A DNA stretch of 64,000 nt, taken from NCBI RefSeq assembly GCF_017745095.1, contig NZ_JAGHZZ010000013.1, forward strand, positions 72,046 to 136,045, read 5' to 3'. Below the pieces are notes generated by a model. That model had not been told where the DNA came from. It made no database searches and was given only the letters and a program-made list of their open reading frames with translations. This document shows, one piece after another, positions 27,809 to 37,145 of the stretch. Position numbers and translations under genes: made by a program. This stretch comes from Sporocytophaga sp. (GTDB lineage: Bacteria; Bacteroidota; Bacteroidia; Cytophagales; Cytophagaceae). Position 1 is the stretch's first letter, and the number at the start of each line of letters is the position of its first letter.

Positions 27809-28183
27809 ATGAGATCTAATAAAAATACTTTTTTACTATTAACCCTTTTAGTACCCATCATGTATTCCTGTGATGCAATGCTCTCATTAGAATATATAGT
27901 CTGTAACAAATCTGAGCATCCCGTCAAATTAAAAATACATGACTATAAAACCGGTAGATACGAGTTTAAAGAAGATACTACAATAGTCTTAAGTCCGGGG
28001 GAAGAAACCATTGTCTCAAGCAAAGAGAAAATAGGTTTCCCATGGGAGACTAAAAAAATTTTCAATGAAAATCCGGGAGTCTACAACTTTGAAGTAATTT
28101 CCGATGGTTCTGTCATTCCATTTGACCAAGGATTTGCCATATGGAAATATAAGAATCGCAAAAGCCTTTTCTATATTTATTGA
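27809..28183 (+). CDS. Small lipoprotein (124 aa)
   Basis: A lipoprotein with a signal peptide ending VPIMYSC (Cys21). The mature 100 residues look like an immunoglobulin-like beta sandwich (EYIVCNKSEHPVKLKIHDY, TTIVLSPGEETIVSS). No family recognised. It is transcribed away from arsR, 226 bases upstream, and converges on the MpaB-like gene with 18 bases between stops. Confidence 0.6.
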   Translation: MRSNKNTFLLLTLLVPIMYSCDAMLSLEYIVCNKSEHPVKLKIHDYKTGRYEFKEDTTIVLSPGEETIVSSKEKIGFPWETKKIFNENPGVYNFEVISDGSVIPFDQGFAIWKYKNRKSLFYIY

Positions 28184-28201
28184 TCTATGACTGTATCTAC
28201 T

Positions 28202-29056
28202 TTATTCTGATTTTTTATAGTGAATCCCTAGTTCATTAATCTTATATCCTTGTGGATAGGACTCTACTGTCCTTCTGGTTCTTAATACAGGCTTCCTTCT
28301 TACCGGCATAAATCGAAGAACAAATTTCCTTAAATTCATTCCTGTATTAACCAAACTAACAATAACCGGAGATGGCTTCTTTAGCTTCAATGCATTCAAC
28401 AAAGGTTCATCCATCAATGCATACATAAATGGCCTACACACAGGAAACATAAACTTCGGGAAGAACCATCCCAGCATAAGATTAACTGTTGCATCCGCAA
28501 CCCTTCTTCCCCCCTCTGTATATCCAAAGTTTGCTTTTTCATAAGCAATATTCATTTCAAGCATTGCTTCAAAGGTCTCTGGAATATCCTTTATCCCCAT
28601 CCTCACTCCTATCTCATACCAGATCTTATGCCCAGCAATATTTTCTTGATTTGTAGCTTTTCTGTATCCAAACCTCTGATTCCATCTGTAGGGTTCCATT
28701 ACAAAAGTAGAAAGCACATAACGCATATCATCGTTTGATATTTTAAAACGACCATGCATGCCGTTTACACGGTTCAGAGCGGCTTTGCCTCTTTCACTAT
28801 CATAACCGTGTTCAATAATTTCACTTAACAGTAAGTCTGTATCATCGTAACGCTTTTGAGTTCTGTGCTCAAATTCACCTGTATAATTAAGCAAATTACC
28901 TATAGCTGGCACAGCAAACGTCCTGAACAGGGCAAACTCCAGTGCTCTGGTATTATCCCACGGAAAGTCATAAAAAGAATTCAGGTGCACGATCTTCAAA
29001 TGATCTTTAATTGGATCAAGAGCTAATATTTGTTTGAGTATTTTTTTTCGATTCAT
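28202..29056 (-). CDS. MpaB-family (DUF2236) oxygenase-like protein
   Basis: A 284-aa protein of the DUF2236 family, relatives of which include latex-clearing protein and the oxygenase MpaB. Family signs are FRTFAVPAIGNLLNYTGEF, the EHRTQKRYDDT block (His/Arg near residue 67), NRVNGMHGRF with its His, and an aromatic helix near the C-terminus. Some members bind haem through conserved His. No signal peptide. The substrate is unknown. Its start is about 110 bases from the end of the GlxA-like gene on the same strand, so co-transcription is possible. Confidence 0.75.
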   Translation of the reverse strand: MNRKKILKQILALDPIKDHLKIVHLNSFYDFPWDNTRALEFALFRTFAVPAIGNLLNYTGEFEHRTQKRYDDTDLLLSEIIEHGYDSERGKAALNRVNGMHGRFKISNDDMRYVLSTFVMEPYRWNQRFGYRKATNQENIAGHKIWYEIGVRMGIKDIPETFEAMLEMNIAYEKANFGYTEGGRRVADATVNLMLGWFFPKFMFPVCRPFMYALMDEPLLNALKLKKPSPVIVSLVNTGMNLRKFVLRFMPVRRKPVLRTRRTVESYPQGYKINELGIHYKKSE

Positions 29057-29164
29057 TTATATTATAAAAGCAAATGCGAAAATTAAATGTATTAATTAAA
29101 ACCTTCTATCCATTAATTACACAGAGAAGCACAAGAATTAGACAAATTCCCTTATCAATAACTC

Positions 29165-30139
29165 TCAAGCTAGACTCTTATTATATTTATTCCTGTAATC
29201 TGCAGGAGATAAGCCTGTAAACTTCTTAAACACTTCTCTGAATGCTTTATCGTCAGCATATCCCACATCTGTCATAATTTCATAAATTGATTTGCGTCCT
29301 TTTTCAAGTTCTTTTTTGGCCGCTTCAACTTTTACCCGTTGAAGATACTCTACCGGAGTATTTCCAGTTGCTTTAATAAACCTTCTATCAAAACTTCTCC
29401 TGCTGATGGCCAGTTCTGATGCAAGATTTTCAAAGGAAATTTTCGCATCTATATTATCTTCAATATAAGTCTGAGCCTTACCAATCAATTCATCTCCATG
29501 GCTTTTTTGTATGTTAAAAATAGTAAAATGAGATTGGGCAGTTCGTTCGATATCTATCTGGAAAACCTTTGAACAATATATCGCAACTGATCTGTCAAAG
29601 ATCTTCTCCACAAGATAAAGTATAAGATTTAAAAAGGAATACGCGCCTCCATTTGTATAAATGCCATTTTCCTCAGTTATGATTTTATCTTCTGCTATTT
29701 TTATCTCTGGATACATTTTCCGAAACTCGTCTACTTTATTCCAGTGAATAGAACAGTTTTTCCCATTCAGAAGTCCTGTGGCGGCCAGCAAAAATGCACC
29801 TGAACAAATGCTGGCAATCTCAGTCCCATTCTGGTATTGCTTGTATATCCAGTCAATAAGCTCTGTATTATCTTTAACAACCTTTTGATAATCGTCTATG
29901 AGTGAAGGTATAATTATAAGGTCCGTACTTTTGACAGCCTTGATATCAATCGGGTGAATAGCTAAATAATTTCCATGAGCCTTTAGTTCTGTCATGAACC
30001 CTGCTATATGAACATCAAGTCTGGATTCGTTGCCGGCCTTTTGCCAGTAGTCATTTGCTCTCCGAAGTATTTCGAAAGCTCCTCCTATACTGTTCAGATT
30101 TACTCCGCAATCCGGAACAACTATCGTAATGTTTTTCAT
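29165..30139 (-). CDS. GlxA-type AraC regulator with DJ-1/PfpI domain
   Basis: A 324-aa regulator. Residues 1-190 form a DJ-1/PfpI domain; ASICSGAFLLAATGLLNG contains the nucleophile-elbow Cys, here probably a ligand sensor rather than an enzyme. Residues about 220-315 carry two AraC helix-turn-helix motifs (LAISRRSFDRRFIKATG and MTDVGYADDKAFREVFKKFTG). The ATG at 30139 is preferred to a TTG five codons upstream. It lies divergent to two tandem SRPBCC genes 130 bases away, which it may control; no operator is apparent. Confidence 0.88.
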   Translation of the reverse strand: MKNITIVVPDCGVNLNSIGGAFEILRRANDYWQKAGNESRLDVHIAGFMTELKAHGNYLAIHPIDIKAVKSTDLIIIPSLIDDYQKVVKDNTELIDWIYKQYQNGTEIASICSGAFLLAATGLLNGKNCSIHWNKVDEFRKMYPEIKIAEDKIITEENGIYTNGGAYSFLNLILYLVEKIFDRSVAIYCSKVFQIDIERTAQSHFTIFNIQKSHGDELIGKAQTYIEDNIDAKISFENLASELAISRRSFDRRFIKATGNTPVEYLQRVKVEAAKKELEKGRKSIYEIMTDVGYADDKAFREVFKKFTGLSPADYRNKYNKSLA

Positions 30140-30269
30140 ATTTCTTATATCCAAGATATGGAAAATAGTCCAAATTAACCATGTTTGAAGTCCATTTTGA
30201 CCTTACCCAAACAAATAGTCATGTATTAGATTTGTCTTAAATGTCATCCAATTCCAAACATATAAAAAT

Positions 30270-30761
30270 ATGAATACTCCCGATTTTACAACAAGTATAC
30301 TGGTAGATCAATCTCCGTCTGAGGTATATAATGCCATTAATAATGTCCGCGGTTGGTGGTCAGAAGAAATTGAAGGAAGCACGAACAAGCTCAATGATGT
30401 ATTTATGTATCACTACAAGGATGTCCATATCAGCAAGATGAAATTAATTGAAGTTATTCCCAATCAGAAAGTAGTATGGCTTGTACTAGAAAACCATTTC
30501 AATTTCACCAAAGACAACACTGAATGGAAGGATACTAAAATCAGTTTTGATATCACTAAAAAAGGTCAACAGACTGAACTTCGTTTTACGCATATTGGCC
30601 TAGGTCCTCATTATGAATGCTACGAAATTTGTCAGGAAGCCTGGAGCAATTATATTCAAAATAGCCTTAAAAAGCTTATAGAAACCGGCAAAGGCGAGCC
30701 CAATCCTAAAGAAGGAGGTTTCAATGGAGAAATAGTTAAAAAGTGGAAACTGCAATCATAA
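30270..30761 (+). CDS. SRPBCC (AHSA1-type) domain protein, copy 1
   Basis: A 163-aa START-like ligand-binding fold. Signs are FTTSILVDQSPSEVYNAINN, VRGWWSEEIEGST, and the C-terminal helix CQEAWSNYIQNSLKKLIETG. Catalysis is not evident. The paired Cys residues CYEIC sit at the helix start in a position matching CHEAC in copy 2. It appears to be a tandem duplicate of the next gene, 36 bases away, at roughly half identity by eye. Confidence 0.8.
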   Translation: MNTPDFTTSILVDQSPSEVYNAINNVRGWWSEEIEGSTNKLNDVFMYHYKDVHISKMKLIEVIPNQKVVWLVLENHFNFTKDNTEWKDTKISFDITKKGQQTELRFTHIGLGPHYECYEICQEAWSNYIQNSLKKLIETGKGEPNPKEGGFNGEIVKKWKLQS

Positions 30762-30797
30762 TCGAGTTTCTGTAATAGTATCTCTATCAAGATTACC

Positions 30798-31247
30798 ATG
30801 GAAAATCAAAACTATACAACTGCAATCCTTGTAAACAAACCTCTGAGTAAAGCATTCGAAGCAGTTAACAATGTAAGGAGCTGGTGGACGGAAAACATTA
30901 AAGGCAATACTCAAAAATTAAATGATGAATTTGAAGTCAGATTTGGAGATGTGCATTATTCCAAACAAAAATTGATTGAATTTGTCCCTGAAAGAAAAGT
31001 TGTCTGGCTTGTTACAGACAGTAAGTTAAGCTTTGTTAAAAATCAACAGGAATGGACAAATACAAGGATTACTTTTGAACTTTCTGAATCGAACGGACAG
31101 ACGCTTATTCGATTCACCCACCTAGGTTTGGTTCCGGAGTATGAATGCCACGAAGCCTGTTCCGGCGCATGGAGCGGATATATCCATGATAGTCTTAAGG
31201 AGCTAATTGAAACAGGTGAAGGTAAGCCAGAGTCAAAAGTCATGTAG
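30798..31247 (+). CDS. SRPBCC (AHSA1-type) domain protein, copy 2
   Basis: A 149-aa paralogue of the preceding gene with the same framework: YTTAILVNKPLSKAFEAVNN, VRSWWTENIKGNT, FTHLGLVPEYECHEAC and AWSGYIHDSLKELIETGEG. It lacks the Gly/Phe-rich C-terminal extension of copy 1. The short gap suggests a shared transcript. Closed by a long palindromic terminator shared with the carbonic anhydrase gene. Confidence 0.8.
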   Translation: MENQNYTTAILVNKPLSKAFEAVNNVRSWWTENIKGNTQKLNDEFEVRFGDVHYSKQKLIEFVPERKVVWLVTDSKLSFVKNQQEWTNTRITFELSESNGQTLIRFTHLGLVPEYECHEACSGAWSGYIHDSLKELIETGEGKPESKVM

Positions 31248-31269
31248 GCTTTTATACCACTCTATATCT

Positions 31270-31307
31270 AATAAAAGTTAACTGCATAAATGCAGTTAAC
31301 TTTTATT
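31270..31307. terminator. 17-bp perfect bidirectional terminator
   Basis: Arms 31270-31286 and 31291-31307 (AATAAAAGTTAACTGCA and its complement) form a perfect 17-bp stem with a 4-base loop. The minus-strand arm includes the stop codon of the carbonic anhydrase gene at 31303-31305. Confidence 0.88.
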
Positions 31308-31938
31308 CCATTTCATACTTAAAGATCGGATGAACTGTATCGATTGTGCTTTCAGCATGTATCATTTCATGAATCAATCCCTCTTTCATACCATAGACCC
31401 AGCCGTGGACTTTAAGTGTCTTTTGTTCCAATGCAATTTGCACAACTTTAGTTTTGCACAAATTCTTTACCTGCTCCACAACATTGATTTCAACCAAACG
31501 ATTAAACCTCTCTTCCTTCGTTGGAAGTGCTTCAAGCTCATCTATATTTTTAACATAAATTTCTTTAATATTCCTCAGCCAGTTATCAACATAACCATAA
31601 GCGATGTTGTCCATTGATGACTTAATACCGCCACAGCCATAATGCCCACATAAAATGATATGCTTTACATTTAAAAACTTAACAGCATATTCAAGTACAC
31701 TAAGAAGGTTAAGATCAGTATGTATAACCATATTGGCAATATTCCTATGCACAAATATTTCACCAGGTGTAGCTCCCGTAATCACCTCACACGGAACTCT
31801 GCTATCAGAACATCCTATCCACAAATATTCAGGTTTCTGAACTTTGCTTAACTTCTCAAAATAGTTTGCATCCTTTTCTAATTGTTCAGCTGCCCATTTT
31901 CTATTTCCTTCAAGTAATTTATTATAACTTTTAATCAT
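31303..31938 (-). CDS. can: Beta-class carbonic anhydrase
   Basis: A 211-aa zinc enzyme that hydrates CO2 to bicarbonate for biosynthetic carboxylations and pH control. Seen: WIGCSDSRVP with the first zinc Cys and the Asp-Arg dyad, HRNIANMV, and LCGHYGCGGI with the His and second Cys ligands. RWLRNIK-type sequence and C-terminal VHGWVYGMKEG are also typical. No signal peptide, so cytosolic. Single gene; the upstream gap to the GH5 gene holds no operator I can name. Confidence 0.95.
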   Translation of the reverse strand: MIKSYNKLLEGNRKWAAEQLEKDANYFEKLSKVQKPEYLWIGCSDSRVPCEVITGATPGEIFVHRNIANMVIHTDLNLLSVLEYAVKFLNVKHIILCGHYGCGGIKSSMDNIAYGYVDNWLRNIKEIYVKNIDELEALPTKEERFNRLVEINVVEQVKNLCKTKVVQIALEQKTLKVHGWVYGMKEGLIHEMIHAESTIDTVHPIFKYEME

Positions 31939-32296
31939 ATGCAGATAGATGAGTAATATTGGAATTGAAGTTTAAATTTATTACTTATCAGTGAATAAAT
32001 TAGTCTTAAATCAAAATAAATAAACAATCCTCTGAAAACCCGACAGATAAAATAATTATTTAACAACAATTTTACCCACAAGGAACAGATAATGGTTGCA
32101 TAATTCATTCGCTAACTGAATACTTCAAAAATGAAGGATTTAAAGGACTAGATTTATTTCTTCAATTCTCCTGAAAACCCTCAAAATCCTTTTGGATTTC
32201 CTCTTAATGTCTTTTTGTAAATTAGTTTTTGCTTTTTGCAAAATGCATACCTCTAAAAACTAAGACATTGCCTGCAAGACATCAAAAACATCATTT
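31939..32296. other. Intergenic region between can and the GH5 gene
   Basis: A divergent spacer of 358 bases, very AT-rich, that must hold promoters for both genes. No match to the -33/-7 pair is clear, and no small gene or long repeat is seen. Confidence 0.3.
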
Positions 32297-33931
32297 ATGA
32301 AAAACCACCTAATATTCACATTTTTTTTTCTGTTGGTGCATCTTTGTTATGCTCAATTACCATTGTTAACAACTGAAAACACCTACTTTGTAAAAACCTC
32401 TAATAGAGAAAAGATTATTCTGAAAGGAATAGGAGTTTCAAATAACTCATGGGGATTTTATGAATGGCCTGTCTCAGATTCATTGGAGAAAGCTGGCGTT
32501 AGTCCAATGATCCGGCCAAAAGAAATGAAGCCATTTGTGTTTACTTCCGAAGACATAGATCGCATTAGCCAATTAGATGCAAATGTGATCCGCTATTGCT
32601 TTAATCATGACCTTTTTCATCCGCAAAATTCAAAGCGCGCATCTAATATATCACTCATGCGAGATCATATTTCTCAACTTGCACAAAAAGGTAAGTATAC
32701 TATCGTTTGCATGCAATTCTGCCCAGGTCTTGATGTCCAGATAGAGACATACGAACGAAATAAGCCTCCTAGAGAGCGTATTCAATCTGTCTTTGAAAGT
32801 GATTCCGTTTTCTCACTTTGGAGAGATATCTGGCAATATGTGGCTGGTGAGCTTAAAGATCTTGATGCCGTAACCGGCTACGAACTGATCAGCGAACCCA
32901 AAAGACCGGCATTGGCAGACGCCAGCGAACAAAAACTAATTCAATCATATATTGAAGTCATTGATAGTATTAGAGCAAAAGATCCCCAACACATTGTGAT
33001 GGTGCCAGAGTTTAACAGCAGAGAGGCTAATCCTGGAGAACAATATTGGAATGAAGTTTTGGGAAGTTATGTAGAGGATCAGGGAGAACAAGGCACAATT
33101 TGGGGAAGGAACTGGCTTGCCTTGCCAGCTGATATATCCAATCTTGTCTATGTTGCGCATATCTACAGCCCATACGAATTCACTACAGGAAAAACGTTCG
33201 ACACATTCAGCAGAACGGAGTTGCAAAATACAGTAAAAACATCTGCAGAATGGGCATATAAACAGAACAGGCCGCTGTATGTTTCCGAATATGGAGTTAA
33301 TTATTTTCATACTTTAAACGGCTCAGATGAAAAAAGAATCGATTATCTGAAAATTATACATGACAGTTTTGAAGAAGATCATATATCTACAGCAATATGG
33401 CAATACAAAGACCTCATTACCCCATGGGTAAATATGTCCCAGACCTTTGGTATTTGGCAGCATTATTATGACATGAGTACCATTAAAAAAATTAAAGACA
33501 ACGAAGTAGAATACTCTGATCAACAAGCGATGTCTGCTGCAATAAACTCACAGATTTATCCTGTTCTAAATCAATATTTCATTGAAAACGGGGCATTCAA
33601 ACAGGTATCTATTGTGGGTAATCAATCTTTATTTGATGAATTGAACAGATACTTCAATGCCAAAACTCTTGGTACCAAGGAGATCAAAGAGGCCAGATAC
33701 CCTTTCATAGTGGCAGATAAGGAAAACATATATTTCAGAAATTTACCGGAATATTTGCAACAACTGCCTATATCCATATACGATCTGAACGGGGACCTGC
33801 TACTGAATAAAAATCTGATGAGCAATGATGGCTCTTTCTATACGCCATTCCAATCATTCAGAAGTAGTAAGCTTGTTATTGTAAAATATGGCCCTAATGA
33901 AGAATGGTCCGGAAAGATTATTTTACAATAA
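32297..33931 (+). CDS. Secreted GH5-like glycoside hydrolase
   Basis: A 544-aa protein with a signal peptide (residues 1-19, cleaved before QLPLL). Residues about 25-420 form a clan GH-A barrel: general acid/base Glu200 in YELISEPKRP, HxY element VAHIYSPYEF at 288-290, and nucleophile Glu331 in LYVSEYGVNY. The normally invariant Asn before the acid/base is Ser199 (SEP instead of NEP), a variant I believe occurs in some GH5 groups. Substrate is probably a beta-linked glucan or mannan. The C-terminal 110 residues end in a beta sandwich (PISIYDLNGDLLLNKN, SKLVIVKYG) resembling a diverged T9SS sorting domain. Confidence 0.82.
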   Translation: MKNHLIFTFFFLLVHLCYAQLPLLTTENTYFVKTSNREKIILKGIGVSNNSWGFYEWPVSDSLEKAGVSPMIRPKEMKPFVFTSEDIDRISQLDANVIRYCFNHDLFHPQNSKRASNISLMRDHISQLAQKGKYTIVCMQFCPGLDVQIETYERNKPPRERIQSVFESDSVFSLWRDIWQYVAGELKDLDAVTGYELISEPKRPALADASEQKLIQSYIEVIDSIRAKDPQHIVMVPEFNSREANPGEQYWNEVLGSYVEDQGEQGTIWGRNWLALPADISNLVYVAHIYSPYEFTTGKTFDTFSRTELQNTVKTSAEWAYKQNRPLYVSEYGVNYFHTLNGSDEKRIDYLKIIHDSFEEDHISTAIWQYKDLITPWVNMSQTFGIWQHYYDMSTIKKIKDNEVEYSDQQAMSAAINSQIYPVLNQYFIENGAFKQVSIVGNQSLFDELNRYFNAKTLGTKEIKEARYPFIVADKENIYFRNLPEYLQQLPISIYDLNGDLLLNKNLMSNDGSFYTPFQSFRSSKLVIVKYGPNEEWSGKIILQ

Positions 33932-34052
33932 AAAAACTTATTCATACAGGGGCCTCTATATTAGAGGTCTCTTGTATACTATTAAATTCCTTTCCGATCA
34001 TAATACAGATTAAAGAAAGCTATGATATAAAATTATAAACAATTTAATTTTC

Positions 34053-34880
34053 TTATTTCCGCCTTTGTATTCCTATTATGTTTGGGATATTCCAATATTC
34101 TTTATTATTATCATTTTCATTAAATCCTGTTTCATAGCTTCCGCATTTCTCTATGCTCAATAATGGATGATTCAAATAAAATGATGCTTCAGGCCCACCT
34201 TCGAGATACATCAGCCGTTTTAATTCAATAGACATTGCAAGAAGATGGTCAACAAAATCATGTACCCTGTATGGCGATCTTACAAAAATGAAAAGCATAT
34301 TTCCAAGCCTATCTTCACCAATCAAAACCATGCTCCATTTTTTTTCCTGTAATTGCCATGTATTTTTTGTCTCACAATTCACCATGCGAATACCTTGAGA
34401 AAAGCTATTGTATTTCGTCTTAAGCTTATTCCAATCCTGACAGGTCATGTCTATAATTTGTGCCTTAGGGACTGATGTGTCTTTAGGATTAAATGCTACA
34501 ATATTTTTATAGGAAGGATTTAATGAGGGATTATTCACATATTGAAAATTTTTCATATAACCGGTACAAGTTTTAAAATCATCTTCCAGTTTAAACATAC
34601 CTGCATTAATAACTGCTATAAGATTATTTTCTTTGCTTAGCTCATTGGCCTTTTTGCTTTCAGATTTCTTCTCTCCTGCACAAATTAATTTAAACTGAAA
34701 ATAGTCAGGATCGATCTTTAAGATATCAACCTTTGAATCTCCGACTATTGATTTATCAGTTAAAATTACTGAAGAATAATAAAGCCCCTCTTCAAGTTTC
34801 TTCCATTGGATGTTGTCTTTGTGAAATGAAGTTCCTGCGATACAAGTTATTGTTGACAGGATAAATATTCTAAATTTCAT
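34053..34880 (-). CDS. DUF2233 / phosphodiester-glycosidase-like exported protein
   Basis: A 275-aa protein; the ATG at 34880 gives a signal-like start MKFRIFILSTITCIAG, whereas an upstream ATG at 34922 does not. Family blocks: IAVINAGMF (conserved NGxF-like), FSQGIRMVN, and LMYLEGGPEASFYLN (conserved D/EGG motif). The family includes the human uncovering enzyme and bacterial proteins acting on cell-wall phosphodiesters. Probably periplasmic. It converges on the GH5 gene. Confidence 0.72.
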   Translation of the reverse strand: MKFRIFILSTITCIAGTSFHKDNIQWKKLEEGLYYSSVILTDKSIVGDSKVDILKIDPDYFQFKLICAGEKKSESKKANELSKENNLIAVINAGMFKLEDDFKTCTGYMKNFQYVNNPSLNPSYKNIVAFNPKDTSVPKAQIIDMTCQDWNKLKTKYNSFSQGIRMVNCETKNTWQLQEKKWSMVLIGEDRLGNMLFIFVRSPYRVHDFVDHLLAMSIELKRLMYLEGGPEASFYLNHPLLSIEKCGSYETGFNENDNNKEYWNIPNIIGIQRRK

Positions 34881-34956
34881 GTTTAGTAATTTAATTTCAT
34901 TGGTATGGATTGCCATAGTCATATTTAAAAGGTTGTGATATTTTAAATATGAATAA

Positions 34957-34984
34957 AAAAGACCTGTCTCTCCACAGGTCTTTT
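34957..34984 (-). terminator. Hairpin terminator after the delta-60 T9SS gene
   Basis: Stem AAAAGACCTGT (34957-34967) and ACAGGTCTTTT (34974-34984), 11 bp with a 6-base loop. On the minus strand it ends in TTTTTTATTC, and it lies 30 bases beyond the stop of the upstream gene. Confidence 0.85.
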
Positions 34985-35013
34985 CGGTATATTACATCAT
35001 CAATAGAACGAAC

Positions 35014-36471
35014 TTATCTCTTAACAACTTTCAATCCTGTAACTTCTGATCCATCAATTATCTTAACCATATATAATCCTGGCTTATCCAGTTCTTTAAC
35101 TGTAATATCATCACCATTACTTGTAGTTGAGTATACAGCAATACCATTGGCATCATAAATAATAACTTGCGTCAAACGTCCTGTAGATACCTGAATTTTC
35201 AACTCGTCATTAAATGGATTTGGGTATAAGTTAAAAGATGTTTTAGATAAAGAATTTTCGATGGAAGTATTAACACTGGTGATACTTGCTTCATAAAGAA
35301 CGGAACTACCACTTTTACTTCCTCCTGTATAAAGTACATTACCACCTTTTGTTTTCATTGCGCTAAGAGCAGTCCCTGAAGGATATGAGAAATAGCCATC
35401 TTTTCCAAATGATTTATCCCAAGTTCCTGTCATTGATACCTTTGAGATAAAATCATATCCCCTCACGACAAATCCATCACCAAAGGATTCAACCGAACGT
35501 ATACCATCCGGTCCCTTGTATGAAAATGAATTATCAATAGCTCCATCCGTTGTAAGGCGAAACAATGAGTTGTAGGCCCATCCTCCAGTATTTACTAAGA
35601 CTACCAATTTTCCGTCTTCCTGAATTACTATATCTTCCGCAACATCGATGTTTTCTCCCCCTTTATTGACAACATAAGAACCGGTCCCATTAAATTTAGT
35701 ATCCAGGGCTCCCATCGGAGTGAGCCTCAAACAAGTAACATCAAAGTTAGACGTACTGCTACCAACCGGGCTTGAACCTCCTATCACGATTGAATTATCG
35801 CTTTGAATTGCCACACTATATAATTCCTGAAAAGATGCAGGATCTCCCAAGGTAAATATCTTATATCCGGGGGTCTCAGGGTTAAATGTATCATCAAGCT
35901 TCCCATCTGAAGTATATCTGACTACTAAATAATCTCTTTTGTTTGTACCGTTATTAGTATATCCAGCTATGACAATCTTACCATCATTACCTACAGCCAT
36001 ATCCCATCCGTCTTCCACAGTTTTCCCGGTAAAAGATACTCTTCCGTTAATACCAAAGGTGGAATCTAATGTTCCATTTTCTTTAAAGCAGATAAGTTTT
36101 ATCCTTGTTGTAAATCCTCCCGTTATACTTTCATAGCCTGTTCCCATAAGAAGTATTTTATTTCCCGGCAGTGCTATTACTTTTCGGGGTGTTCTAATCT
36201 CTGTCCCCTTCACATATCCGATTTTATTAAATGAACTGTCTATGACACCACTCTCTTTAACCCGAGCTACAAAATACGAATCACCATTTACTGATGAACA
36301 AGCCAGAGCAATTTTATTGTCTTCCTGAATATCAATGCTGACAACAGATGAGAATAAATCAGATTTAAAAGCTCCATTTACACCAAATGTAGAATCAATT
36401 TTAATTTGAGCCTGTACAGAATATTGGGTAGATAAAAGGAAGCTACTAAAAACAAGTATTTTTTTAAGCAT
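35014..36471 (-). CDS. T9SS type A cargo with delta-60 repeats
   Basis: A 485-aa secreted protein: signal peptide (residues 1-21, ending TQYSVQAQ), then at least five repeats of about 60 residues of the form DSTFGVNGxxx...V.VQ.DNKIxxA, typical of the delta-60 beta-propeller-like family, and a C-terminal T9SS type A sorting domain from about 405 (NLYPNPFNDELKI, VTGLKVVKR). Surface-exposed or released; ligand or substrate unknown. Delta-60 repeats are non-catalytic as far as is known. Confidence 0.82.
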   Translation of the reverse strand: MLKKILVFSSFLLSTQYSVQAQIKIDSTFGVNGAFKSDLFSSVVSIDIQEDNKIALACSSVNGDSYFVARVKESGVIDSSFNKIGYVKGTEIRTPRKVIALPGNKILLMGTGYESITGGFTTRIKLICFKENGTLDSTFGINGRVSFTGKTVEDGWDMAVGNDGKIVIAGYTNNGTNKRDYLVVRYTSDGKLDDTFNPETPGYKIFTLGDPASFQELYSVAIQSDNSIVIGGSSPVGSSTSNFDVTCLRLTPMGALDTKFNGTGSYVVNKGGENIDVAEDIVIQEDGKLVVLVNTGGWAYNSLFRLTTDGAIDNSFSYKGPDGIRSVESFGDGFVVRGYDFISKVSMTGTWDKSFGKDGYFSYPSGTALSAMKTKGGNVLYTGGSKSGSSVLYEASITSVNTSIENSLSKTSFNLYPNPFNDELKIQVSTGRLTQVIIYDANGIAVYSTTSNGDDITVKELDKPGLYMVKIIDGSEVTGLKVVKR

Positions 36472-36658
36472 AAAATATATTTTAAAAGTATTTAATAAAA
36501 ATAATACTCAAACATACGCAATTATCTTAAAGTCAGTTCAAAATTTTATGACTTAAAATCACAACCAATTTTAAAGGTCCAATTTATAAAAAAGAGATAA
36601 CAGACATCTAAAGTCTAACATGAATAATATCTTTGATTATTTTTTTATTCTGATTACA

Positions 36659-36691
36659 AATATCCTGCAGAATATTAATCTGCAGGATATT
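36659..36691. terminator. Stem-loop after the SnoaL-like gene
   Basis: Perfect 12-bp stem AATATCCTGCAG (36659-36670) and CTGCAGGATATT (36680-36691). Neither side has a strong T-tract, so its termination strength is uncertain. Confidence 0.5.
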
Positions 36692-36698
36692 CAAAAAA

Positions 36699-37145
36699 TC
36701 AGACTTTGGAAGGAACTTCAGCTCCTATTTGCTTCAGAAATCCTGGTATTCCACCGCCAGCAACTTTTTCAACAGTTATTGTAACAATTTTATCTCCCTT
36801 AAAAGTCATAGTAAGATTCTCTTTAGGATTAGATATAACCTTGTTTGTTGGTTGAATGGCTGGTTGCCCTTTTATAAAACTAGGCATTTCTTTTGTAAAA
36901 GTACCTCCAACCTTTGCTGTACCATTAACCACATTTCCGCTTTCGGTTATGTCAGTCATGTTAAATTTAAAATCAGGAATTCCTGTTGAAAGTTGTTTAT
37001 GAAAAGCCAACCACTCATCACTGCCCATGGGTTGTGGAGGAGCTCCCAAAATTTTAAAGTCAGGCGCTAAAAAACTCTTTGCCTTTGTATAATCACATTT
37101 TTCAATCGCTGTAAATAAATTTTTCACAATTTCTATCTTTTCCAT
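36699..37145 (-). CDS. SnoaL-like polyketide-cyclase-fold protein
   Basis: A 148-aa cytosolic NTF2-fold protein. The pattern IEIVKNLFTAIEKCDYTKAKSFL, D-F-K-I-L-G-A-P-P-Q-P-M-G, FHKQLSTGIPDFKF and NVVNGTAKVGGTFT matches SnoaL-like ester cyclases, which include small-molecule isomerases and many unknowns. The catalytic residues cannot be assigned. Single gene with a stem-loop after the stop. Confidence 0.72.
   Translation of the reverse strand: MEKIEIVKNLFTAIEKCDYTKAKSFLAPDFKILGAPPQPMGSDEWLAFHKQLSTGIPDFKFNMTDITESGNVVNGTAKVGGTFTKEMPSFIKGQPAIQPTNKVISNPKENLTMTFKGDKIVTITVEKVAGGGIPGFLKQIGAEVPSKV

Noticed and set aside
33951..33970. Weak hairpin after the GH5 gene as a terminator
   Set aside because: Stem includes G-U pairs and the following bases are not T-rich.
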